A DNA stretch of 64,000 nt, from assembly GCA_900095835.1 (NCBI GenBank), contig LT608321.1, positions 1,353,085-1,417,084 on the forward strand, given 5' to 3'. Each line of letters begins with the position of its first letter. Position 1 is the first letter of the stretch. This DNA comes from Ihuprevotella massiliensis (GTDB lineage: Bacteria > Bacteroidota > Bacteroidia > Bacteroidales > Bacteroidaceae). This document shows positions 54,631 through 61,982 of this stretch, in pieces. Below the pieces are notes generated by a model. That model saw only the letters and a list, made by a program, of their open reading frames with translations, was not told the DNA's origin and ran no database searches. A program made the position numbers and the translations under genes.

Positions 54631-56172
54631 ATGATTCTAAAAGAAATTCTTAGCCATGTGGAGATGCTCGACAGCCATGGCGACTTAAACTGCGACATCA
54701 GCGGCATCGACATTGACTCTCGTCAAGTCTCAGAAAATCATCTCTTTGTTGCCGTCAAGGGCACACAAACAGATGGTCACGCTTTCATCGAAAAAGCTGT
54801 GGCACAAGGTGCACGCGCTGTGGTGGTGTGCGAAGATTTCCCCACAAATATGCCCGAAAATGTGACCTTTGTTCGTGTTGCCAACACCGAACAAGTGGTG
54901 GGCGTCCTCGCAACTACTTTCTATGGCGACCCCACAGGAAGATTCGTCAATGATTCCTCCACTTCTGCATCCGATGTGGCGCAAAACGTAGCAACTGCAG
55001 AGGGAGAGACGACTCAAAAAGCACCTTTGAAACTCGTGGGAGTTACGGGCACCAATGGTAAAACGACCATCGCCACGGTGCTCTATCAACTCTTCCGCGG
55101 ACTTGGTTACAAAGTTGGACTTGTGTCTACCGTGTGCAACTACATCGACGACCGAGCTGTGGAAGCCACTCACACCACTCCCGACCCAATCTCACTCAAC
55201 AAGCTCCTTGCCGACATGGTGGAAGCTGGGTGCGAATACGCTTTCATGGAATGTTCTTCCCACTCCATCCACCAACATCGCATTGAAGGACTGAAATTTG
55301 TGGGAGGTATTTTCACCAATCTCACTCGCGACCACTTGGATTATCACAAAACCTTTGAGAACTATCGCGATGCGAAAAAGATGTTCTTCGATGGTTTGGA
55401 CAAATCTGCCTTCGCCATCACCAATCTCGACGATCGCAATGGCGCAGTGATGGTACAAAACTGCAAAGCTCAAGTGCGCACTTATAGCACACGCAGCATG
55501 GCAGACTACAAAGGTCGTATTGTGGAGGAAAGCATCGAAGGCATGCTGCTCGACATCAACGGCAGCGAAGTGAGCGTACCTTTTGTGGGGCGTTTCAACG
55601 TGAGCAACCTCCTCGGGGTCTATGGTGCTGCCGTGATGTTGGGAGAAGATTCAGCCGAAGTACTTCGCGTACTCTCCACCCTTCGCCCTGTCAATGGTCG
55701 TTTTGAAGCCATCCGCTCCCCAAAAGGTTGCAGCGCCGTAATCGACTACGCTCACACGCCCGATGCTCTTGAGAATGTTCTCACCGCTATTCAAGAGATT
55801 GTGAACGGCAAAGGACAAATCATCACTGTCTGTGGTGCTGGTGGCAACCGCGACAAGGGCAAACGTCCGCTCATGGCGCAAGAAGCTGCAAAACGCTCCG
55901 ATCGCGTCATCATCACCTCCGACAACCCTCGTTTTGAACGTCCAGAAGACATCATTGCCGACATGCTTGCAGGTTTAGATGAAGCCGCACGTGCCAAGAC
56001 ACTTGCCATCACCGACCGCCGCGAAGCCATCCGCACTGCTGCAGCTTTGGCACAAGCAGGCGATGTCATCCTCGTGGCAGGTAAGGGACACGAACCTTAT
56101 CAAGAAATCGAAGGTGTGAAGCACCATTTCGACGACCACGAAGAAGTGCGTTCCGCCTTTGGCATCGCCTAA
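54631..56172 (+). CDS. murE: UDP-N-acetylmuramoyl-L-alanyl-D-glutamate--2,6-diaminopimelate ligase
   Basis: Adds the third residue of the peptidoglycan stem peptide in the cytoplasm. 513 residues with the three Mur-ligase domains: N-terminal UDP-binding ([19 protein letters not shown]), the ATP loop [19 protein letters not shown] and the C-terminal domain. DNPR at 431-434 is the motif that selects meso-diaminopimelate over lysine, so the cell wall is predicted to be of the DAP type. A short Ser/Thr/Ala insertion (about 109-130) lies before the ATP loop. It is co-directional with ftsI and mraY. Confidence 0.97.
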   Translation: MILKEILSHVEMLDSHGDLNCDISGIDIDSRQVSENHLFVAVKGTQTDGHAFIEKAVAQGARAVVVCEDFPTNMPENVTFVRVANTEQVVGVLATTFYGDPTGRFVNDSSTSASDVAQNVATAEGETTQKAPLKLVGVTGTNGKTTIATVLYQLFRGLGYKVGLVSTVCNYIDDRAVEATHTTPDPISLNKLLADMVEAGCEYAFMECSSHSIHQHRIEGLKFVGGIFTNLTRDHLDYHKTFENYRDAKKMFFDGLDKSAFAITNLDDRNGAVMVQNCKAQVRTYSTRSMADYKGRIVEESIEGMLLDINGSEVSVPFVGRFNVSNLLGVYGAAVMLGEDSAEVLRVLSTLRPVNGRFEAIRSPKGCSAVIDYAHTPDALENVLTAIQEIVNGKGQIITVCGAGGNRDKGKRPLMAQEAAKRSDRVIITSDNPRFERPEDIIADMLAGLDEAARAKTLAITDRREAIRTAAALAQAGDVILVAGKGHEPYQEIEGVKHHFDDHEEVRSAFGIA

Positions 56173-56247
56173 ACACCCACTTTCCATCACCCCTTACCCT
56201 AACGTGCATCCCATCTCCCGATGCACCTCAATTTATAGTATAGGACA

Positions 56248-57519
56248 ATGCTCTACTATCTCTTTCGTTTTCTCGGACAATTTGGCATCCCAGGTGCTTC
56301 CATCTGGGGATACATCTCCTTCCGCGCCTTGTTGGCACTGATGCTCGGCCTCATCATCTCCATGTGGTTTGGCGAGCGATTCATCCGCTATATGCGCCGC
56401 CGCAACATCGGCGAGACCGCACGTGATGCCAGCATCGACCCCTTTGGTGAAAAGAAAGTTGGTGTTCCTTCCATGGGAGGTATCATCATCATTGTCGCCA
56501 TCCTCGTGCCCACTCTCCTCCTCGGACGACTGCGCAACATCTACACCATCCTCATGATTGTCACCACTCTGTGGTTTGGACTTCTCGGTTTCTTAGATGA
56601 CTACATCAAAATTTTCAAGAAAAATAAAGACGGCTTGGCAGGAAAGTGGAAAATCTTAGGACAAGTCGTCATGGGGCTAGTGGTGGGTCTCACCCTCTAC
56701 CTCAGTCCCGATGCAGTGATTCGCGAAAATGTGGAGCGCGGCCGCGTGGGCGACAAAGTGGAAATTGTGCACAAGAGCGAAGCCGTGAAGAGCACCAAGA
56801 CCACCATCCCCTTCTTCAAGAACAACTATCTCGACTATGCCGACATCGTCGGTTTTGTTGGAGAACACAAACAAGCCGCTGGCTGGATTGTCTTCGTATT
56901 GATGGTGATTCTCGTCACCACCGCAGTGTCCAATGGTGCTAACCTCAACGACGGAATGGACGGAATGACGGCAGGAAATAGCGCCTTCATCTGTATTGCG
57001 CTCGGCATATTAGCCTATGTGTCGAGCCACATCGAATACGCCTCCTATCTCAACATCATGTTTGTGCCTGGCTCCCAAGAGTTAGTGGTCTTCATCTGCG
57101 CCATGGTGGGAGCCCTCATCGGATTTTTGTGGTACAATGCCTATCCAGCGCAGGTGTTTATGGGCGACACAGGCTCGCTCACCATCGGAGGTATCATAGC
57201 TGTCTTTGCCATCATCATCCACAAAGAACTCCTCATTCCCATCCTCTGTGGCATCTTCTTCATCGAAAGTCTGAGTGTCATCGTCCAGACTCAGGTGTTC
57301 AAGTTCTTCAAGCGCAAGGGCAAACGCGTCCGTGTGTTCAAGAGCACTCCCATCCACGACACCTTCCGACGTCTCGACAGCCAGCTCGACCCCACTTCCC
57401 AATACATCTTCCGCAACTGGCCCCGTGGTGCTTGGCATGAATCGAAAATCACCGTGCGTTTCTGGATTACCACCATCCTCCTAGCCGCACTCACCATCAT
57501 CACCCTCAAGATTCGATAA
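56248..57519 (+). CDS. mraY: phospho-N-acetylmuramoyl-pentapeptide transferase
   Basis: Makes lipid I from UDP-MurNAc-pentapeptide and undecaprenyl phosphate. A 423-residue polytopic membrane protein with the family motifs KKVGVPSMGGIIII, LLGFLDDYIKIFKKNKDGL (catalytic Asp pair), NGANLNDGMDGMTAG and the loop with His in VFKSTPIHDTFRR. Bacteroidetes MraY is longer than the 360-residue enterobacterial form owing to an extra periplasmic segment, here about 150-200. Confidence 0.97.
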   Translation: MLYYLFRFLGQFGIPGASIWGYISFRALLALMLGLIISMWFGERFIRYMRRRNIGETARDASIDPFGEKKVGVPSMGGIIIIVAILVPTLLLGRLRNIYTILMIVTTLWFGLLGFLDDYIKIFKKNKDGLAGKWKILGQVVMGLVVGLTLYLSPDAVIRENVERGRVGDKVEIVHKSEAVKSTKTTIPFFKNNYLDYADIVGFVGEHKQAAGWIVFVLMVILVTTAVSNGANLNDGMDGMTAGNSAFICIALGILAYVSSHIEYASYLNIMFVPGSQELVVFICAMVGALIGFLWYNAYPAQVFMGDTGSLTIGGIIAVFAIIIHKELLIPILCGIFFIESLSVIVQTQVFKFFKRKGKRVRVFKSTPIHDTFRRLDSQLDPTSQYIFRNWPRGAWHESKITVRFWITTILLAALTIITLKIR

Positions 57520-57546
57520 CTCTCTCCCTGCAAACCCCTTCAAACT

Positions 57547-58935
57547 ATGAAACTTGCTGTCCTCGGTGCCGCCGAAAGTGGTGTTGGTGCCGCCATCCTC
57601 GCCCAACAAAAGGGGTATGATGTCTTTGTCTCCGACATGGGCACCATTCGTCCACACTACAAAGAGATGCTCGATGCCCACCACCTCGCGTGGGAAGAAG
57701 GCAAACACACGCCCGAACACCTCCTCGATGCCGATGAGGTGGTGAAGAGCCCCGGCATCCCCGACGATGCCCCTATGGTAGTGGCACTGCGAGAGAAGAA
57801 TATCCCCATCCTCTCCGAACTCGAGTTTGCCGCGCGCTACACCAATGCCAAGATGCTCTGCATCACTGGTTCAAATGGCAAAACCACCACAACGTCACTC
57901 ATCTATTATATCCTCGAATCAGCAGGTTTCAACGTAGGATTGGCAGGCAACATCGGACGTTCGCTCGCACTCCAGGTGGCAGAAATCGAAGAGAAGGGCG
58001 ATCGCGACTGGTATGTATTGGAAATCTCTTCTTTCCAACTCGACAATATGTACGACTTCCGTGCCAACATTGCCGTGTTGCTCAACATCACCCCCGACCA
58101 CCTCGACCGCTACAACTTTGAAATGATGCGCTACGTTCGCTCTAAAATGCGCATCACCCAAAACCAAACTGCCGACGACTGCTTCATCTATTGGGCAGAC
58201 GATGAATATATCCCTAGCCAGCTTGCAGCGCACAACCACGGACAACGTATGTTACCCTTTGCCGATCACAAACACGAAGGCATCGTGGGCTACGGACAGG
58301 GCGAAAGCGGCAACGACTCTTACGGATTTGCCGAAGGTGCGCAACTCAAGATTGAACAACCTCGTCCCTTTGAAATCGCCCTCTCACAACTCTCCTTACC
58401 AGGCAAGCACAATCTCCGCAACTGCCTCTCGGCTGCTCTTGCTGCCCTCGCTGCTGGTGTGGATGAAACCACCCTCACACGCTGCTTGAGCGACTTCTCG
58501 GGCGTGCCACATCGCCTAGAACGCGTGGGCACCTTCCAGGGAGTGCACTATATCAACGACTCCAAAGCCACCAATGTCGATGCTTGCTTCGTAGCACTCG
58601 ACGCACAAACCACCCCTGTAGTACTCATCGTGGGCGGACTCGACAAGGGCAACGACTACTCCACCCTTTTCCCCCTCATCACCAGCAAGTGCCGCGCGCT
58701 CGTCTTCCTAGGAGCCAACAATGCTCCCTTGCACGAAGTCTTCGACACCCTCTGTGCGGAACACAGCATCGCCATTGCCGACACCGGATCCATGAAAGAC
58801 TGTGTGGCAGCCTGCGCCAAGTTGGCTCAAGAGGGTGACACCGTGCTCCTCTCACCCTGTTGCGCTTCCTTCGATCTCTTCAAAAATATGGGAGATCGCG
58901 GCGATCAATTCAAAAACCTCGTACGTCAACGCTAA
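57547..58935 (+). CDS. murD: UDP-N-acetylmuramoyl-L-alanine--D-glutamate ligase
   Basis: Adds D-glutamate to UDP-MurNAc-L-Ala. 462 residues with a Rossmann-like N-terminus (KLAVLGAAESGVGAAILAQQ), the ATP loop CITGSNGKTTTTSLIYYIL and LEISSFQLDNM. The C-terminal domain has YINDSKATNVDACFVAL (the family's DSKATN motif) and LLSPCCASFDLFKNMGDRGD. It starts 27 nt after mraY and ends 11 nt before ftsW. Confidence 0.97.
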   Translation: MKLAVLGAAESGVGAAILAQQKGYDVFVSDMGTIRPHYKEMLDAHHLAWEEGKHTPEHLLDADEVVKSPGIPDDAPMVVALREKNIPILSELEFAARYTNAKMLCITGSNGKTTTTSLIYYILESAGFNVGLAGNIGRSLALQVAEIEEKGDRDWYVLEISSFQLDNMYDFRANIAVLLNITPDHLDRYNFEMMRYVRSKMRITQNQTADDCFIYWADDEYIPSQLAAHNHGQRMLPFADHKHEGIVGYGQGESGNDSYGFAEGAQLKIEQPRPFEIALSQLSLPGKHNLRNCLSAALAALAAGVDETTLTRCLSDFSGVPHRLERVGTFQGVHYINDSKATNVDACFVALDAQTTPVVLIVGGLDKGNDYSTLFPLITSKCRALVFLGANNAPLHEVFDTLCAEHSIAIADTGSMKDCVAACAKLAQEGDTVLLSPCCASFDLFKNMGDRGDQFKNLVRQR

Positions 58936-58946
58936 ACTCCCTTTTC

Positions 58947-60203
58947 ATGAAGCTCCAATTATTACATGGCGACAAAGTCATCTGGGCCATTTTCTTCATG
59001 CTCTGCATCGTTTCTGTTGTAGAGGTGTCCAGTGCAGCGTCCTATCTCGTATTGAAGGAAGGAAGTTTTGCAAAACCCATTATCCAGCAAGCTATCTTTG
59101 TTCTGATGGCAATAGTTACCGCATGGTTACTTCACCTGCTCCCTTGCCGCATCTACAAAGCAGTTATGATCTTTGGCAATCTCATCTGTGTTCCTCTGCT
59201 CGCATATGCACTATTAAATGGACAAATGCTCAACAATGGCGCACGATGGGTAAGTTTTTTCGGTCTCTTCAACTTCCAGCCTTCAGAACTATCAAAGGGT
59301 GTACTGGTCATTACGGCAGCTGCCATTATCGCCAGTTCGCTTAAAACGAACAAGAAAGGTGATGGCGAAATCTCCAAGGGGGCTTTCTACAGCATCGTAG
59401 GAATAACCTGCCTTCACTGTGGACTCATTGTCTCACAAAACTTCTCGACAGCTGCCATTATCTTTCTCGCCATCAATTCCATGTTCATTTTCTTTCGTCC
59501 ACCGCGTAAAGCGATGATGAAACTATATGGATTTCTTGCCATCATTTTTGCTGTTGCAGTGATGGTCATCAGTCTTCTCCCCAAAGACCCAAATGCAGCA
59601 ATTTATCAAAATTCCTACATGCAGCGTGTCACCACTTGGCGCTCTCGTGTTTCGAGTGACAAGAAGATTGTGATGACTCCCGACCCAAAAGACTTTGAAG
59701 TCACCGATGGCAATCGACAAGTCGTCAATGCTCGCATTGCTGTAGCGCGTTCCCATGGCACCGGCGTACTCCCGGGACGTTCCATCCAGCGCGACTATCT
59801 CTCCGCTGCTTATTCCGACTTCATCTTCGCCATCGTTGCCGAAGAGCTCGGGCTTGCCGGATGTTTGTTAGTCATCGTCCTCTACTTATGGCTACTCTAT
59901 CGCTGTGGACGCATCGCCACCCAATCTAGTAGGATATTCCCTGCGGCTGTAGCCATGGGATTTGGCATGATGGTTGTCGGACAAGCCATGATCAACATGG
60001 CGGTGGCAGTGGGGCTTGGTCCCGTCACTGGTCAACCCCTACCCCTCATCTCCAAGGGAGGCACCTCCACCATCATCACAGGAGCCTACATTGGCATCAT
60101 CCTCTCAGCCAGCCGCGCCATCAGACGCAAAGACCTCCAGGATACGCAAGTTATCACAGAAGCTCCTAATGCCATCACGGCAGAAGAATTCACCAAAGAA
60201 TAA
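58947..60203 (+). CDS. ftsW: septal peptidoglycan glycosyltransferase FtsW
   Basis: SEDS-family polymerase paired with FtsI. The start at 58947 (MKLQLLHGDKVIWAIFFMLC) is 11 nt after murD; a longer frame overlapping murD would add a non-homologous leader. 418 residues with about ten membrane helices. Family marks are MLNNGARWVSFFGLFNFQPSE, RSHGTGVLPGRSIQRDYLSA, SDFIFAIVAEELGLAG and PLISKGGTSTIITGAYIG. It is the last cell-wall gene here; murG, murC, ftsQ, ftsA and ftsZ do not follow. Confidence 0.96.
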   Translation: MKLQLLHGDKVIWAIFFMLCIVSVVEVSSAASYLVLKEGSFAKPIIQQAIFVLMAIVTAWLLHLLPCRIYKAVMIFGNLICVPLLAYALLNGQMLNNGARWVSFFGLFNFQPSELSKGVLVITAAAIIASSLKTNKKGDGEISKGAFYSIVGITCLHCGLIVSQNFSTAAIIFLAINSMFIFFRPPRKAMMKLYGFLAIIFAVAVMVISLLPKDPNAAIYQNSYMQRVTTWRSRVSSDKKIVMTPDPKDFEVTDGNRQVVNARIAVARSHGTGVLPGRSIQRDYLSAAYSDFIFAIVAEELGLAGCLLVIVLYLWLLYRCGRIATQSSRIFPAAVAMGFGMMVVGQAMINMAVAVGLGPVTGQPLPLISKGGTSTIITGAYIGIILSASRAIRRKDLQDTQVITEAPNAITAEEFTKE

Positions 60204-60221
60204 CTCTATTCAGCACCAAAC

Positions 60222-60932
60222 ATGAAGCAAGTCCTTCTCTTTCTCCTGCTCCTGATCGCTTCCCACACATTTGCCCAGTCGCCTAGCCTCACCGCTCCAT
60301 TGGAACAAGACATTGAGGTAGAGTTCAAAACCACCATGGGCGACTTCCGCGTGCGTCTATTTCGCGACACCCCCATCCATTCGCGTCATTTCGCTCAACT
60401 CGTGCGCGAAGGCTACTACGATGGCTTGCTCTTCCATCGTGTCATCCGCAATTTCATGATTCAAGCAGGTGATTCTACCTCACGCCACGCACAACCCGGA
60501 CAAATGTTGGGAGAAGCCGACCGCGGCTACACCCTCGCTCCCGAGTTTCGCACCCCCACTCACTACCATCGTCGTGGTGCCTTGGCAGCAGCACGCGAAA
60601 GTGGCGATGTGAATCCAGGTCGCCGTAGCAGCGCCACACAGTTTTATGTGGTCTGGGGCAAACGCTGGACACCCAACGAGCTTGCCAACGTGCGTGAGCA
60701 TGTGGATGCAGAAACGGGCGAAAATGGGCTCATCACCGACAACATGGCGCTCGACTACTACACGCGCGGTGGTTCTCCTCACCTCGATGGACAATACACC
60801 GTCTTTGGTGAAGTGCTCACGGGACTTGAGGTCATCGAGAAGATTCAAGGAGTCAACACCGACCGCAACGACCGCCCTCGCGTTGATGTGCGCATCATCT
60901 CCGCACGCATCGTCAATCCCACACAACCTTAG
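60222..60932 (+). CDS. secreted cyclophilin-type peptidyl-prolyl isomerase
   Basis: Catalyses cis-trans isomerisation of prolyl bonds, assisting folding in the periplasm. The signal peptide is MKQVLLFLLLLIASHTFAQ. The cyclophilin fold is complete: TMGDFRVRLFRDTP, FHRVIRNFMIQAGD with the catalytic Arg, GALAAARESGDVNPGRRSSATQFYVV and GQYTVFGEVLTGLEVIEKI. An insertion of about 35 residues (WTPNELANVREHVDAETGEN) is common in Bacteroidetes members. It starts 18 nt after ftsW and so joins the dcw transcript in the place where murG is usual. Confidence 0.93.
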   Translation: MKQVLLFLLLLIASHTFAQSPSLTAPLEQDIEVEFKTTMGDFRVRLFRDTPIHSRHFAQLVREGYYDGLLFHRVIRNFMIQAGDSTSRHAQPGQMLGEADRGYTLAPEFRTPTHYHRRGALAAARESGDVNPGRRSSATQFYVVWGKRWTPNELANVREHVDAETGENGLITDNMALDYYTRGGSPHLDGQYTVFGEVLTGLEVIEKIQGVNTDRNDRPRVDVRIISARIVNPTQP

Positions 60933-60995
60933 ATCTGCGCAACCTTAGCTCACCCCTCGGAACGACCTCCCCACTTCCGTTCCTCTCATCATTTG

Positions 60996-61061
60996 TTTTC
61001 CACTCTTTGTGTCACGCCCCCTAATCATATAGGGGAAGAAAAGGGCACAAAGAGTGGAAAA
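60996..61061 (+). terminator. long hairpin after the dcw cluster
   Basis: A perfect 16-bp stem TTTTCCACTCTTTGTG/CACAAAGAGTGGAAAA, with an inner CCCCTA/TAGGGG-like stem. It is not followed by a T tract, so it may be a factor-dependent terminator, an mRNA stabiliser or a cruciform. Confidence 0.55.
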
Positions 61062-61240
61062 TTGCTAAAAAAGTGACGAATTTTCTTTGCCCACCCACAT
61101 TTTCGCAAAGTAGACTTGTCAAAACAAGCAGAAACGACACAAATTTCTTGTGTTCGATGGAGAACACCTTCCTCAACTGCTTGCTCGTTTTCGCTCCTAA
61201 CGACAACCACCATTTTTAGCTCGTTTTCAACCGTCATTTT

Positions 61241-61543
61241 CCTCGCGTACGCGCGCGCATCCCTGGAGATTTCGCATTTTTGCTTTCACAACCTTCACCG
61301 CCCCTACATTAAATGGACAATTTGACTTCTATTCACATCCACACAAAAACACAAGTAGAAAATGCCGGATTCTCATACTTTTTCTGGATATTTTCCCTCC
61401 TTCCAACCTCTTTCTGTTAATTTTTGTCCGAAAACTAGCTGTAATCCACTCTCCTTCAAGCGATTGCGGAGAAATCTGTGAAGGTTGTGAAAGCAAAAAG
61501 CGCAAAATTGCTGTAGTGTGCGTGCGCGCGTACGCGTGAGCGG
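61241..61543. repeat. 303-bp palindromic MITE-like element (family A, copy 2)
   Basis: The left arm (61241-61298, inverted) and right arm (61478-61543) share GTGAAGGTTGTGAAAGCAAAAA at the inner ends and GC-alternating outer ends (GCGCGCGTACGCG). The centre of about 180 bp has no gene. The layout matches the element at 18416-18703 in size and arm order. Confidence 0.75.
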
Positions 61544-61619
61544 AGCCAATTAACACTCCTTCGCGTTTCCTCTCCAAGACTCTCTCATCAGTCGAAAAGC
61601 GCTGGTGCGAGACAGCACA

Positions 61620-61712
61620 GAAAAACTCCCACGTTTTTCCAAAAATCTCCGACATTTCTTTCAAAATCTCCCACGTTTTTCCCAAAAACTCCGACATTTC
61701 TTCAGACTTCTC
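61620..61712 (-). repeat. array of five ~21-bp family C units, copy 2
   Basis: Units follow AAAAACTCCCACGTTTTTCC and AAAAATCTCCGACATTTCTT alternately. On the minus strand this is the same AACGTGGGAG/GTCGGAG series as at 18236-18340. It lies 76 bp from the family A element, as copy 1 lies 75 bp from its family A element. Confidence 0.8.
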
Positions 61713-61914
61713 CGACTTATTTGGGTGACTTACAACGTTAATAAGTAGAGAAAGAGGGTATTTACTCTACTCCGATCAAGGCATGCACTGCCCCCCCAGG
61801 TAAGTTAAAGCACAACTACAAGACAACAATGGCATCATACATTCGTTCTAAAACACTAGACTGCGCCATACAGTTTTCCTAATCTTGCCGTTGATGTACT
61901 TTAACAAAAAAAAA
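61713..61914. other. gene-free leader region
   Basis: AT-rich DNA without a recognisable gene or repeat between the family C array and the promoter region of the terminal gene. Confidence 0.5.
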
Positions 61915-61944
61915 TTGTTGTCAACAATACATTTCGTAAATTCG
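61914..61944 (+). promoter_or_regulatory. promoter with palindrome upstream of the terminal secreted-protein gene
   Basis: TTG at 61915-61917, 19 nt, TAAATTCG at 61937-61944 (one mismatch from consensus). The -33 box lies inside the 15-bp palindrome ATTGTTGTCAACAAT (61914-61928), a possible operator. Confidence 0.45.
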
Positions 61945-61982
61945 CCATTATAACTGTAGAATGTACTGTAACAACACTTTTC

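Noticed and set aside
61329-61697. 122-codon minus-strand frame near the end repeats
   Set aside because: Composed of family A and family C repeat sequence; the same repeats occur elsewhere without an open frame.
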